Source: DASXUG01 sp036504995 (GTDB lineage Bacteria > Pseudomonadota > Gammaproteobacteria > Burkholderiales > Methylophilaceae). Taken from it: a stretch of DNA of 64,000 nt. The translations under genes were made by a program, and so were the position numbers. Where the stretch lies: contig DASXUG010000011.1 of assembly GCA_036504995.1 (NCBI GenBank), positions 123,142 through 187,141 on the forward strand. Direction: 5' to 3'. Positions 1 to 8,918 of this stretch are shown in pieces. Position 1 is the first letter of the stretch, and each line of letters opens with the position of its first letter. The notes under the pieces were generated by a model, which had not been told where the DNA came from, did not search any database, and saw only the letters and a list, made by a program, of their open reading frames with translations.

Positions 1-635
1 CGGCTACGAATGATGTGACGTTTGATAGCCTGTTTAGCCTTGGTTAAATCACGTTGGAGAACATAATTTAGAATCTCATAATGCTCATTATAGGTGCGGA
101 TGCTGCGCTTGTCGGAGTTAATGTCGAGGCGTCGGATAATTCTGATACGGTTATTAATATCTCGTATCATATCTGCCAGCACGGGTTTATCGCTATTTTC
201 TGCCAGTGATACATGAAAGGCCTCATCTTTTTGCCCCAAATCTATCCCAGCAGCCATATCTTCATCGTGTTTGTCTGGATGCCAAGCTGCCATAATCTGC
301 TGCAAAACTTTATCTGGCATATTGTTGCAGGCCGCCTCAATGGCAAGTTGCTCAAGCGCGATACGAACCTCGTAATACTCAGACAACTCACTAATATCTA
401 ACGCTCTGACGTAACAGCCACGCTTAGGGTGTACATCAATAAACCCTTCCGTTTCAAGCCGCTTAATCGCCTCACGAATGGGGGTTCGGCTGACATTAAA
501 CTTAAGTGCTAGTTCGCTTTCCGTCAGTCTCTGTCCTGGTAGCATTTCAAAAGAAGTAATCAGCTCTTTGAGTTGAGTATATATCGCCAAAGCGTTAGGG
601 AGTTTTGCGTTAAAGCTATAAAGGGGTCTGCTCAT
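1..635 (-). CDS. GntR family regulator, FCD (FadR-like) subfamily, C-terminus cut by window edge
   Basis: Reading the minus strand from an ATG at 635 gives an uninterrupted frame of 211 codons to the window edge. Residues ~10-75 form a winged helix-turn-helix with the GntR signature TPIREAIKRLETEGFIDV. The rest is helical with the scattered Asp/His/Arg pattern of FCD ligand-binding domains (for example residues near AFHVSLAE). FCD regulators usually sense small carboxylates or related metabolites and act as repressors. It lies divergently 237 bp from fmdC, so control of the formamidase/urea genes is a reasonable inference. A TTG 14 codons upstream is an alternative start. The ligand cannot be told from sequence. 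Confidence 0.85.
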   Translation of the reverse strand, partial: MSRPLYSFNAKLPNALAIYTQLKELITSFEMLPGQRLTESELALKFNVSRTPIREAIKRLETEGFIDVHPKRGCYVRALDISELSEYYEVRIALEQLAIEAACNNMPDKVLQQIMAAWHPDKHDEDMAAGIDLGQKDEAFHVSLAENSDKPVLADMIRDINNRIRIIRRLDINSDKRSIRTYNEHYEILNYVLQRDLTKAKQAIKRHIIRS

Positions 636-739
636 GCTGGGGTAGGTATCAATTTTTGAAGTTGCTTGTTTGGACAATATTGGCAGAACTTTGCTTAAAG
701 CACAAATGTAATCCCCCAGTTAATAAAATGCAAAAACAT

Positions 740-757
740 ATACGCAATTTGACGTAT
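740..757. promoter_or_regulatory. Possible operator, ATACG-N8-CGTAT, between the GntR gene and fmdC
   Basis: An inverted repeat with 5-bp arms separated by 8 bp lies in the 237-bp divergent intergenic region. GntR proteins of this class bind short palindromes, so it is a candidate site for the adjacent regulator. The arms are short and could be chance. No clear sigma-70 or sigma-54 promoter was identified. Confidence 0.25.
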
Positions 758-872
758 TTAATCTCAGCCACTCACTCGTTAATCTAGCACCACGTTAAAG
801 CCGTCACATGATTTTTGATGGCATACACAGAATGATTTTGAGTGCTTTTTTAAACAAAGAAGGGGTGTTGAG

Positions 873-1991
873 ATGAAATTTGAATTGAAGAAAAGTGTGG
901 TTCTTTGTGCGCTAGCAGCGGCAACAACAGTGCCAGCATTAACTGCAAATGCAGGCGGTACGATTTCATTTGGTGAAGATAAATCTGTCAGCATTGGTCT
1001 GGGGATGCGTTCTAGTTTCACGAATTCGACTAATGATGGTACTACAGATGGTTCCAGAAAAAACGACTTTGCATTAGACAGTATGCGCTTGTATATGAAT
1101 GGCTCTTTGAGTAAATACATCAAAGCTACTTTCAATACAGAGAAGAAATCAGATGAGTCAGTTGGCGTGATCGATGCAATTGCTCAGTTTGAATTTATGC
1201 CTGAATTTAACATCTGGGCAGGTCGTATGTTGCCAGGTAGCGACCGTGCTAACTTGGATGGCCCATATTACCTCTTAGCTTGGGCATACCCTGGAATTGT
1301 TTCCCGTTATCCGAGTAAAACGACTGGTCGTGATGATGGTGTAGCGGTCTGGGGTAAGGTATTAGATAGCAAATTGATCTACAATTTCGGTGGCTATGAA
1401 GGTCACAATATGAATTCTGCCACTCCAATTGGAACCAAGACCAGCGATGATTTATTGTATGCAGGGCGTATTCAGTACGATTTCTGGTCACCAAATGGCG
1501 CTCCTGCTTTCTATACTGGAAGTACTACTTTTGGCACAGCAGATGTCTTGTCTGTCGGCTTAGCTTTCCAATATCAAAAAGATGGGGCTGTTGGAACCAC
1601 CAAAATTGGCGACTACATGGGTTGGAATATTGACGCCTTGTTAGAGAAAAAAATTGATGGTTATGGTGCTGTCACCGCTGAGGCTGCCTACTACGACTAT
1701 GACACAGATGCGGCTATCGCTTCGGAAGATGGCCAAGCCTACCTAGCAGGCCTAGGATATATCTTTGCAGATAAAGTGGGCTGGGGACAATTCCAACCTT
1801 ACTTCCGTTATCAAAAATTCGAGCGTGATGTACTTCCTGCAGTTACTCAGGGTAAGGCTCAGTATGATTTGGGCGTGAACTATGTGATTGATAGCTTCAA
1901 TGCCAAGGTTGCTGCAACCCTCAGTAACACAGAAATGACGGCTGGTTCTGACGTGAACAAGCTTATTGTCGGTGTTCAACTGCAATTCTAA
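873..1991 (+). CDS. fmdC: Outer-membrane porin for short-chain amides/urea (FmdC type)
   Basis: The product is 372 residues. A signal peptide (basic start, hydrophobic stretch, cleavage near ANA-GG at ~residue 27) is followed by alternating polar/hydrophobic strands typical of a beta-barrel, ending in the terminal aromatic signature (QLQF). In Methylophilus methylotrophus a porin gene, fmdC, precedes formamidase and is thought to pass amides and urea through the outer membrane. The same order here (porin, formamidase, FmdB) supports the name. A run AAGAAGGGG precedes the ATG by 8 bp. Without the neighbours only 'porin' could be claimed. Confidence 0.8.
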   Translation: MKFELKKSVVLCALAAATTVPALTANAGGTISFGEDKSVSIGLGMRSSFTNSTNDGTTDGSRKNDFALDSMRLYMNGSLSKYIKATFNTEKKSDESVGVIDAIAQFEFMPEFNIWAGRMLPGSDRANLDGPYYLLAWAYPGIVSRYPSKTTGRDDGVAVWGKVLDSKLIYNFGGYEGHNMNSATPIGTKTSDDLLYAGRIQYDFWSPNGAPAFYTGSTTFGTADVLSVGLAFQYQKDGAVGTTKIGDYMGWNIDALLEKKIDGYGAVTAEAAYYDYDTDAAIASEDGQAYLAGLGYIFADKVGWGQFQPYFRYQKFERDVLPAVTQGKAQYDLGVNYVIDSFNAKVAATLSNTEMTAGSDVNKLIVGVQLQF

Positions 1992-2002
1992 GTGATTGTC
2001 TT

Positions 2003-2033
2003 TTTGGGTGAGGCGCTTTGCGTCTTACCCAAA
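2003..2033 (+). terminator. Hairpin between fmdC and fmdA
   Basis: TTTGGGT (2003-2009) pairs with ACCCAAA (2027-2033), and the stem continues inward with wobble pairs to a 5-nt loop (about 13 bp in total). No T-run follows, so it is more likely an mRNA-stabilising or partial-attenuation structure, giving more porin than downstream transcript, than a full terminator. Confidence 0.5.
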
Positions 2034-2089
2034 TCAATAGTTATCAAAAAAATAGTTTGATTCAATTGAACAATTAGGAGGCAAATGCA

Positions 2090-3313
2090 ATGAAAACGCT
2101 AGTGAAGTTGGATTTAGATAAAAAACCTTGGGAGCAAGACGGTCAGATTCATAACCGTTGGCACCCAGACTTGCCAATGATTGCCATGGTTAAGCCAGGC
2201 GATGAGTTCCGTGTGGAGTGTATGGATTGGACAGGTGGTCAAATTGGTAACAACGATAGCGCCAATGATGTGCGTGATGTTGACCTGACCCAAGTGCATT
2301 ACTTAAGTGGCCCGATTGGCGTCGAAGGCGCTGAGCCAGGCGATTTGATGGTGGTTGAAATTCTCGATGTAGGTACCTTTGAGGATAGCCAATGGGGGTT
2401 TAACGGTATTTTCGCTAAAGAAAATGGCGGCGGTTTCTTGGTCGATCATTACCCAGAAGCACGTAAATCTATTTGGGATTTTCACGGTATTTACACCACA
2501 TCACGTCACGTACCTAACGTGAAATTCGCAGGCATTATGCACCCAGGGTTGATCGGGTGCTTGCCATCACGCGAATTGTTAGAAACTTGGAATAAACGCG
2601 AGGCTGACTTGATTGCGACTGATCCAACCCGCGTTCCAGCCCTCGCCTTACCGCCAGAGCCAAAATCAGCGGTAATGGGTAAGTTAAGCGGTGAAGCAGC
2701 CACAAAAGCGGCAGCTGAAGGCGCACGCACCGTGCCTCCACGTGACCACGGTGGCAACTGTGATATTAAGAACTTAACCAAGGGTTCTAAAGTATTTTTC
2801 CCCGTGTATGTGAAAGATGGCGGCCTCTCTATGGGTGACCTGCACTTCTCACAAGGCGATGGCGAAATCACTTTCTGCGGTGCGATTGAGATGGCGGGTT
2901 ATTTAGACATCAAAGTTAGCCTGATTAAAGAGGGTGTGAAGAAATACGGCATTAAAAACCCAATTTTCCAACCAAGCCCATTAACCCCAACTTATCGCGA
3001 TTACGTGATTTTTGAAGGTATCTCTGTTGATGAAGCAGGCAAGCAACATTACTTAGATGTGCATGTTGCTTATCGCCAAGCTTGTTTGAATGCGATTGAG
3101 TATCTGAAGAAGTTCGGCTACAGCGGTGCGCAAGCGGTTTCAATTCTGGGGACTGCGCCAGTGGAAGGGCATATCAGCGGCATTGTAGATATTCCTAACG
3201 CTTGTGCAACGTTATGGTTACCGACTGAGATTTTTGATTTTGATATTACGCCGAATGCTGAAGGGCCAAAAATTATGGTCACACCAGGCATTGATACTTC
3301 GACGACAACTTAA
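2090..3313 (+). CDS. fmdA: Formamidase (acetamidase/formamidase family)
   Basis: A 407-residue cytoplasmic protein of the acetamidase/formamidase family, close to the usual length (~405-410). Formamidase hydrolyses formamide to formate and ammonium. Recognisable family features include the N-terminal RWHPDLP segment, the GQIGNNDSANDVRD stretch, the PRDHGGNCDIKNL stretch and the MGDLHFSQGDGE stretch that builds the core. A strong ribosome site AGGAGG lies 9 bp before the ATG. It sits between the porin and fmdB as in Methylophilus. The product formate could feed the methylotroph's formate oxidation and the ammonium feeds assimilation. Identification is confident from both family and context. 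Confidence 0.95.
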   Translation: MKTLVKLDLDKKPWEQDGQIHNRWHPDLPMIAMVKPGDEFRVECMDWTGGQIGNNDSANDVRDVDLTQVHYLSGPIGVEGAEPGDLMVVEILDVGTFEDSQWGFNGIFAKENGGGFLVDHYPEARKSIWDFHGIYTTSRHVPNVKFAGIMHPGLIGCLPSRELLETWNKREADLIATDPTRVPALALPPEPKSAVMGKLSGEAATKAAAEGARTVPPRDHGGNCDIKNLTKGSKVFFPVYVKDGGLSMGDLHFSQGDGEITFCGAIEMAGYLDIKVSLIKEGVKKYGIKNPIFQPSPLTPTYRDYVIFEGISVDEAGKQHYLDVHVAYRQACLNAIEYLKKFGYSGAQAVSILGTAPVEGHISGIVDIPNACATLWLPTEIFDFDITPNAEGPKIMVTPGIDTSTTT

Positions 3314-3336
3314 TCAAATCTGAAAGCGAGTGAGTG

Positions 3337-3705
3337 ATGCCACTTTACGAGTATGAATGTACCAACTGCGGTGTGTTTTCTGCACTACGCAAAATGAGCG
3401 AATCAAGCTTGGCGGTGATGTGTGAAGAGTGCGGCGAGATGGGTGAGCGCATTATTTCCGCACCGCATTTGGCGATTCTTGATAAATCTCAACGGGTCGC
3501 CCATGAGCGCAATGAAAAAGCCGCTAATGAGCCACGTATGTCTAGACGTTCAAGCTGTGGTTGTACGGGTTCGCATACATGTAAAACGACGACTGACAAA
3601 TCAAAAGCGGCTGCTAATCAGTCTGCGAAAAATGCTGACACCAATACGCCAGCATTTCAAATGCAGACTAAAAAGACGGCAAGGCCTTGGATGGTGGGTC
3701 ACTAA
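3337..3705 (+). CDS. fmdB: FmdB-type zinc-ribbon protein
   Basis: 122 residues. The N-terminus MPLYEYECTNCG plus a second pair CEECG about 20 residues on is the FmdB putative regulatory zinc ribbon. A further Cys cluster (CGCTG, HTC) lies in the middle and the tail is basic and low-complexity. FmdB was proposed to regulate the amide-inducible operon in Methylophilus, but family members are widespread and direct evidence is slim. The ATG at 3337 is chosen over the GTG one codon earlier because it gives the family N-terminus. It follows fmdA by 23 bp and is probably co-transcribed. Confidence 0.88.
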   Translation: MPLYEYECTNCGVFSALRKMSESSLAVMCEECGEMGERIISAPHLAILDKSQRVAHERNEKAANEPRMSRRSSCGCTGSHTCKTTTDKSKAAANQSAKNADTNTPAFQMQTKKTARPWMVGH

Positions 3706-3832
3706 ATGTGGTTAGTTTTGAGTTTGGAAATGTTGGGTTCGGAAATGAAATGTTGAGTTCAAAAATTAAGTAAAGCGGTAAATTTTTTATGTAGTTTTGT
3801 GTGTGTTAGTTATTTTCAATTAGGAGACATTT

Positions 3833-5077
3833 ATGAGTAAGATGAATAGACGTAACTTTATCAAGTCTAGCAGCCTATTAGCAGCTTCAATGCTAGCGGC
3901 TGGTATGCTTTCTAGCTCAGTTTTTGCTGCGGATTTTCCGACGGCAAAAGTGAATACAACAGGTCTCGCAGTGACTGATACCACGGTTAAAGTGGGTATT
4001 TTGCACTCAGCTACAGGTACCATGGCAATCAGTGAAACTGGTTCTATTCAAGCTGAAAAATTAGCGATTGAGCAAATCAACGCAATGGGCGGTATCTTGG
4101 GTCGCAAAATTGAAGTGATTCAAGAAGATGGTGCTTCAGATTGGCCTACTTTTGCAGAAAAAGCAAAAAAATTGCTAGAAAGCGACAAAGTAGCTTCAGT
4201 CATGGGTTGCTGGACATCGGCCTCTCGTAAAGCAGCGTTGCCAGTGTTTGAGAAAGACAATGGCTTACTGTTTTACCCAACTTTCTACGAAGGTTTAGAG
4301 CAATCTAAAAACGTGTTTTACACAGGCCAAGAAGCAACACAACAAATTCTTGCTGGGTTAGATTGGATTGCTAAAGAGAAGAAAGCTAAAACTTTCTATC
4401 TGATTGGTTCTGACTACATCTGGCCACGCACTTCAATGAAGATCGCACGTAAACATATCGAACAGCACTTACATGGTTCAGTAGTTGGTGAAGAGTACAT
4501 TGCTTTGGGTGATACACAATTTGGTTCTGTGATTAACAAGATCAAACTGAAAAAACCTGACGTGATTTACGCAGCGGTGGTTGGTGGTAGTAACGTGGCA
4601 TGGTTCAAGCAATTAAACGCAGCAGGCTTGAACTCTAGCAAACAAACCATGTTGACGATCTCTGTGACTGAAGATGAAGTATTAGGTATTGGCGGTGAGA
4701 ACTTGGCTGGTTTCTACTCAGCGATGAAATACTTTGAGTCTTTAGATACACCTACCAACAAAGCCTTTGTTGCCGCATTTAAGAAAAAATGGGGTGATAA
4801 ATCTGTAATTGGTGATGTGACACAAGCGGCTTACTTAGGTCCATGGTTGTACAAGGCTGCGGTTGAGCGTGCAGGTAGCTTTGACGTAGATAAAGTACAA
4901 GCAGCATTGCCTGGCTATGTGTTTAAAGATGCGCCAGAAGGTCCTGTGACTGTTGAAGCTAACCACCACTTAACGACTAAATTACGCATTGGTCAATGGG
5001 CGAAAGATGGTCAAGCTAAGATTGTTTACACCTCTGACTACATCAAACCAGATCCATTTCCAAAAGGTTATCAATAA
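3833..5077 (+). CDS. urtA: Urea/short-chain amide ABC transporter, periplasmic binding protein
   Basis: 414 residues. It opens with a twin-arginine signal (NRRNFIKSS at residues ~5-13, hydrophobic core, cleavage near VFA-ADF at ~33), followed by a type I periplasmic binding fold of the UrtA/FmdD family (KVGILHSATGTMAISE, GGILGRKIEVIQEDGASDW). Tat export is common in this family. In Methylophilus the equivalent gene, fmdD, binds amides and urea; here one transporter lies between the formamidase and urease genes and probably serves both. The ribosome site is TTAGGAGAC. The gene is followed by two hairpins before urtB, consistent with higher expression of the binding protein than of the permease. 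Confidence 0.93.
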   Translation: MSKMNRRNFIKSSSLLAASMLAAGMLSSSVFAADFPTAKVNTTGLAVTDTTVKVGILHSATGTMAISETGSIQAEKLAIEQINAMGGILGRKIEVIQEDGASDWPTFAEKAKKLLESDKVASVMGCWTSASRKAALPVFEKDNGLLFYPTFYEGLEQSKNVFYTGQEATQQILAGLDWIAKEKKAKTFYLIGSDYIWPRTSMKIARKHIEQHLHGSVVGEEYIALGDTQFGSVINKIKLKKPDVIYAAVVGGSNVAWFKQLNAAGLNSSKQTMLTISVTEDEVLGIGGENLAGFYSAMKYFESLDTPTNKAFVAAFKKKWGDKSVIGDVTQAAYLGPWLYKAAVERAGSFDVDKVQAALPGYVFKDAPEGPVTVEANHHLTTKLRIGQWAKDGQAKIVYTSDYIKPDPFPKGYQ

Positions 5078-5084
5078 GATTAAT

Positions 5085-5163
5085 AAACTGGCTATCTTAA
5101 AATTTGGCCAGTTTGTTGCTTAGGTAAATGTAAAGGCGCGGTGATTAGCAAATAGTCACCGCG
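5085..5163 (+). other. Pair of intercistronic hairpins downstream of urtA
   Basis: Hairpin 1 has arms AAACTGGC (5085-5092) and GCCAGTTT (5107-5114). Hairpin 2 has arms CGCGGTGA (5137-5144) and TCACCGCG (5156-5163) with an 11-nt loop. They are followed by a T-rich stretch with a repeated TCTTGTTATTTTT element (about 5227-5257) before urtB. Such structures often protect the upstream mRNA or partly terminate transcription, which fits the need for excess binding protein. Confidence 0.6.
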
Positions 5164-5285
5164 GTCTGCAAGGAAATAAAAGTTTCAAAATTTTTCAGTG
5201 CTAAGTATTAAGATTTTTTTCTGTTTTTTCTTGTTATTTTTCTTGTTATTTTTTTCTTAGAATTTTCAAGTGTTGGAGACCTATT

Positions 5286-6203
5286 ATGTTCGGTTACTCA
5301 ATGGCAGACATTGGCAATATCATGGTCATGCAAGGCTTTTCAGGTTTGAGTATGTTTAGCGTGTTGCTACTCATGGCCTTAGGCTTGGCGATTATCTTCG
5401 GGCAAATGGGTGTGATTAATATGGCACACGGTGAGTTTATGACCATCGGTGCCTATACGACAGTTATGCTATCCAAATTAGCTGTGTCGTATAACCTAGT
5501 GGCTTACTACTTCGTTTTCGCCATCATCCTGGCTTTTATTATCGCCTTTGCGATAGGCTACTTTATCGAATTTATTATGATCCGGCATCTTTATAAGCGG
5601 CCCTTAGATACGCTACTTGCGACTTGGGGTCTTAGCCTGATTATGCAGCAAATTTTCCGCTCAAGTTTCGGAGCTAAAGAGGTGAGCGCTGAATTGCCTG
5701 AGTGGTTGCTTGGCTCATTCAAGCCTACGCCTGATATTGATATTCCGATTAACGGGGTGTTTGTAATGGGGCTGGCAGCCTTGGTCACCTTCGGTGTGTA
5801 TACCTTTATGTTCAAATCTCGCTGGGGTTTACGTGTGCGCGCTACTGTACAAAACCGTGTGATGGCGGGTGCAGTAGGGATTAATACGCAAATGGTAGAT
5901 CGTGTGAGTTATGCCTTGGGTTGCGGTATTGCGGGTGTGGCAGGTGCGGCGTTTACAACGATTGCATCCACAGGTCCAACCAGTGGTTCGCTGTATATTG
6001 TGGATAGCTTTATGGTGGTGGTGTTTGGTGGTGCGGCGAGCTTGATGGGTACGATTGCCTCAGCATTCGGTATCGCACAAGCGCAATCAATCCTTCAGTT
6101 CTTTATGACCAGTTCGATGGGTAAAGTCTCAACATTGCTCGTAATTGTGGTGATATTGATGATTAAGCCAGAAGGTCTGTTTGCTTCCAAACTACGCAAG
6201 TAA
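5286..6203 (+). CDS. urtB: Urea/amide ABC transporter permease (LivH-like)
   Basis: 305 residues with about eight hydrophobic helices and the branched-chain-amino-acid permease family segments GQMGVINMAHGEFMTIGAYT and GIAGVAGAAFTT. This is the short form of UrtB (~300 residues), without the long N-terminal extension seen in some cyanobacterial and actinobacterial proteins. It forms the membrane channel with UrtC. It equals FmdE of Methylophilus by position. The gene begins 208 bp after urtA, the largest gap in the transporter operon, with ribosome site TGGAGA before the ATG. Confidence 0.92.
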   Translation: MFGYSMADIGNIMVMQGFSGLSMFSVLLLMALGLAIIFGQMGVINMAHGEFMTIGAYTTVMLSKLAVSYNLVAYYFVFAIILAFIIAFAIGYFIEFIMIRHLYKRPLDTLLATWGLSLIMQQIFRSSFGAKEVSAELPEWLLGSFKPTPDIDIPINGVFVMGLAALVTFGVYTFMFKSRWGLRVRATVQNRVMAGAVGINTQMVDRVSYALGCGIAGVAGAAFTTIASTGPTSGSLYIVDSFMVVVFGGAASLMGTIASAFGIAQAQSILQFFMTSSMGKVSTLLVIVVILMIKPEGLFASKLRK

Positions 6204-6236
6204 TTAGCCTCATCAATCATGGAATAGGAGTACGCA

Positions 6237-7448
6237 ATGAAATTATTATCAAGCAAAATAATCGGCGGCAAAGAGGGGGCGGTGGGGCTTATCATCCTCG
6301 CAACACTCATCTTTGTTGTGATGCCGTTAGGGCTAGACATCTTCCGTTTAAACTTAGTGGGTAAATACCTCACTTACGCTTTCGTTGCCATTAGCTTGGT
6401 GTTGCTATGGGGGAACGGCGGCATCCTAAGCTTGGGACAGGGCATTTTCTTCGGTCTCGGCGGGTATGCGATGGCGATGTTTATGAAGATAGAGGCTTCT
6501 GATCCCATCACCACTAAAATCCAAACGACACCTGGTATTCCAGATTTTATGGATTGGAACCAAATCACGGCGCTGCCATGGTTTTGGGAGCCGTTCAAGA
6601 GTTTGCCGCTTACCATTATTGCTATTTTGACCATTCCAGCCTTATTCGCCTACATCATCGGTTTTGCCATGTTTAAACGCCGTGTCGGTGGTGTGTATTT
6701 TGCGATTATTACGCAAGCGATCGCCTTAATCCTTACGATTCTAATTGTGGGTCAACAAGGCTACACGGGTGGCGTGAATGGTATTACCGATCTGAAAACT
6801 GTATTAGGTTGGGATACGCGTACCAATAGTGCTAAGTATATTCTTTACTATATGAATGGTATTTTGTTGTTCGGTGCAATTTTCTTATCGCGTTATGTTT
6901 TGGGTAGCAAATTCGGGATGTTGTTGTTGGCGATGCGTGACAAAGAAGAGCGCGTGCGTTTTTCAGGCTATGACGTATCAAACTTCAAAATCTTTACCTT
7001 CTGCTTGGCGGCGATGATTGCTGCGGTAGGCGGTGCGATGTTTACCTTGCAAGTAGGTTTTATGTCGGCTTCATTTATCGGCATTGTGCCTTCTATTGAA
7101 ATGGTGATTTTCTGTGCGGTAGGTGGTCGTGCATCATTGATTGGAGCAGTGTATGGCACATTATTCGTTAACTTTGGTAAGACATTCTTCTCCGAAACTT
7201 ATCCAGAACTTTGGTTGTTCTTGATGGGTGGCTTATTCATTACCGTGGTGATGTTCTTCCCTGATGGTTTAGCTGGTATTTACTCAAAATTTGCAAAAAA
7301 ATCTAAATTTCTACGCAAATTCTACGGTTCAGATCAACCAACGGACCCAACCACCACTAGCAAAGTCGTCGGTGCTGGTGTCATGGATATAGCACCAGCC
7401 AATGATGCTGCCGCTGAAGTGGTTAACATTAAAGGAGCAAAAGCATGA
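6237..7448 (+). CDS. urtC: Urea/amide ABC transporter permease (LivM-like)
   Basis: 403 residues of the LivM-like permease family, with about ten hydrophobic segments. The early GGILSLGQGIFFGLGGYAMAM segment and the FAIITQAIALILTI segment are typical. UrtC pairs with UrtB. The C-terminal ~60 residues are polar and Ala-rich and look like a cytoplasmic tail. The ribosome site is ATAGGAG. The stop overlaps the urtD start by four bases (ATGA), indicating translational coupling. Confidence 0.92.
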   Translation: MKLLSSKIIGGKEGAVGLIILATLIFVVMPLGLDIFRLNLVGKYLTYAFVAISLVLLWGNGGILSLGQGIFFGLGGYAMAMFMKIEASDPITTKIQTTPGIPDFMDWNQITALPWFWEPFKSLPLTIIAILTIPALFAYIIGFAMFKRRVGGVYFAIITQAIALILTILIVGQQGYTGGVNGITDLKTVLGWDTRTNSAKYILYYMNGILLFGAIFLSRYVLGSKFGMLLLAMRDKEERVRFSGYDVSNFKIFTFCLAAMIAAVGGAMFTLQVGFMSASFIGIVPSIEMVIFCAVGGRASLIGAVYGTLFVNFGKTFFSETYPELWLFLMGGLFITVVMFFPDGLAGIYSKFAKKSKFLRKFYGSDQPTDPTTTSKVVGAGVMDIAPANDAAAEVVNIKGAKA

Positions 7449-8188
7449 GCAATACAGACTTTGTCCTCGCGATAGAAGATTTAACCGTTTCGTTTGATGG
7501 CTTTAAAGCCGTGGATAGTTTGACCATGTACATTGATAAAAACGAGTTACGTGTAGTGATTGGCCCGAATGGCGCGGGCAAAACTACGGTGCTCGATTTG
7601 ATATGCGGTAAAACAAAATCCACCTCAGGTTCTATCAAGTTTATGAACAAAGAGCTGACCAAGCTTTCAGAACATGAAATCGTGCGTGAAGGGGTGGGGC
7701 GCAAGTTTCAAACCCCGTCAATTTACGAAAATTTGAGTGTGTATCAAAACCTTGAGGTGTCATATCCCAAAGGCCGCGGCGTATTTGGTAGCTTGATGTT
7801 TAAGCGAACCGAAGTGGTTGATGCCGAAGTACGCAAAATCGCTGATGAAATCATGCTGACGGATATGTTGAACATGGAAGCTGCATTGTTAAGTCACGGT
7901 CAAAAACAATGGTTAGAAATTGGAATGTTGTTAATGCAAGATCCAGAGTTACTCATGCTGGATGAACCAGTCGCTGGCATGAGCGCCAAGGAGCGTGACC
8001 AAACGGCTGATTTGTTGAATAAAATCAGTAGCAACCGCTCTGTACTGGTGATTGAGCACGATATGGAGTTTGTGAAGAAAATCGCGCATAAAGTGACTGT
8101 GCTACATCAGGGCAAAATTCTAGCCGAAGGCGCAATGGATCAGGTGCAAGCGGATGAAAAAGTGATTGAAGTATATTTAGGCCATTAA
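7445..8188 (+). CDS. urtD: Urea/amide ABC transporter ATP-binding protein UrtD
   Basis: 247-residue ABC ATPase with Walker A GPNGAGKTT (residues ~40-48), signature LSHGQKQWLEIG, Walker B LLMLDEP and the H-loop histidine in VIEHDMEF. The LSHGQ signature instead of LSGGQ is typical of UrtD rather than LivG. It energises UrtBC together with UrtE. It overlaps urtC by 4 bp and is followed by urtE after 11 bp. Confidence 0.94.
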   Translation: MSNTDFVLAIEDLTVSFDGFKAVDSLTMYIDKNELRVVIGPNGAGKTTVLDLICGKTKSTSGSIKFMNKELTKLSEHEIVREGVGRKFQTPSIYENLSVYQNLEVSYPKGRGVFGSLMFKRTEVVDAEVRKIADEIMLTDMLNMEAALLSHGQKQWLEIGMLLMQDPELLMLDEPVAGMSAKERDQTADLLNKISSNRSVLVIEHDMEFVKKIAHKVTVLHQGKILAEGAMDQVQADEKVIEVYLGH

Positions 8189-8199
8189 GGAGACTTGAG

Positions 8200-8889
8200 A
8201 TGTTTGAAATTGAAAATTTACAAGTAAGCTATGGCCAGAGCCAAGTCATACACGGGCTAAATTTTAAAGCCAACAAAAACGAAACCCTGGCGATTATGGG
8301 ACGTAACGGCATGGGCAAAACCACGCTATTCAAATCATTGATGGGTATTTTGCCAAGTAAAGCGACCAAAGCCACGGTGGATGGTGTAAGCCTGGTAGGG
8401 GCTGATAGCTACCAGCGCGTTCACAGGGGTCTGGCCTATGTGCCCCAAGGTCGTTGGATTTTCCCTAGTATGACCGTACAAGAGAATATCGAAACAGGCT
8501 TGGAAAAGTCTAAAACAAAAGAGATCCCAGAAGATATTTACGCGCTCTTTCCTGTGCTTTGGGAAATGCGTAAACGTAAAGGCGGTAACTTATCTGGTGG
8601 GCAGCAACAGCAATTGGCCATCGCCCGAGCCCTGGTAACTAACCCAAAGGTGTTGTTGCTCGATGAGCCTACCGAGGGTATTCAACCTTCTATCATTAAA
8701 GACATTGCTAAAGTGCTGAACGAAATTCGCAAAATGCGCGAAATTACCATTATCGTTTCAGAGCAAGTGCTGAGCTTTACAATGGAAATTGCAGACCGTA
8801 TTATCGTGATTGATAAGGGTAAATTTATTCACGAAGATACGCGAGATAATGTAGATGCAGCAAAAATTAAAGGTTATCTCTCAGTCTAG
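8200..8889 (+). CDS. urtE: Urea/amide ABC transporter ATP-binding protein UrtE
   Basis: 229-residue ABC ATPase of the LivF type with Walker A GRNGMGKTT (residues ~34-42), signature LSGGQQQQLAIAR and Walker B LLLDEPTEGIQP. GRNGMGKTT and EPTEGIQPS are the usual UrtE variants. The second ATPase of the transporter. The ribosome site AAGGAGAC is 6 bp before the ATG. ureD follows after 29 bp, so transport and urease genes probably share a transcript. Confidence 0.94.
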   Translation: MFEIENLQVSYGQSQVIHGLNFKANKNETLAIMGRNGMGKTTLFKSLMGILPSKATKATVDGVSLVGADSYQRVHRGLAYVPQGRWIFPSMTVQENIETGLEKSKTKEIPEDIYALFPVLWEMRKRKGGNLSGGQQQQLAIARALVTNPKVLLLDEPTEGIQPSIIKDIAKVLNEIRKMREITIIVSEQVLSFTMEIADRIIVIDKGKFIHEDTRDNVDAAKIKGYLSV

Positions 8890-8918
8890 CTGCTTTGATC
8901 TCTGTGCTGATTTAGTCC

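Noticed and set aside
680..696. Sigma-54-like sequence TTGGCAGAACTTTGCTT upstream of fmdC
   Set aside because: The GG-to-GC spacing is 9 instead of 10 bases, and the site lies far from the fmdC start; most likely chance.
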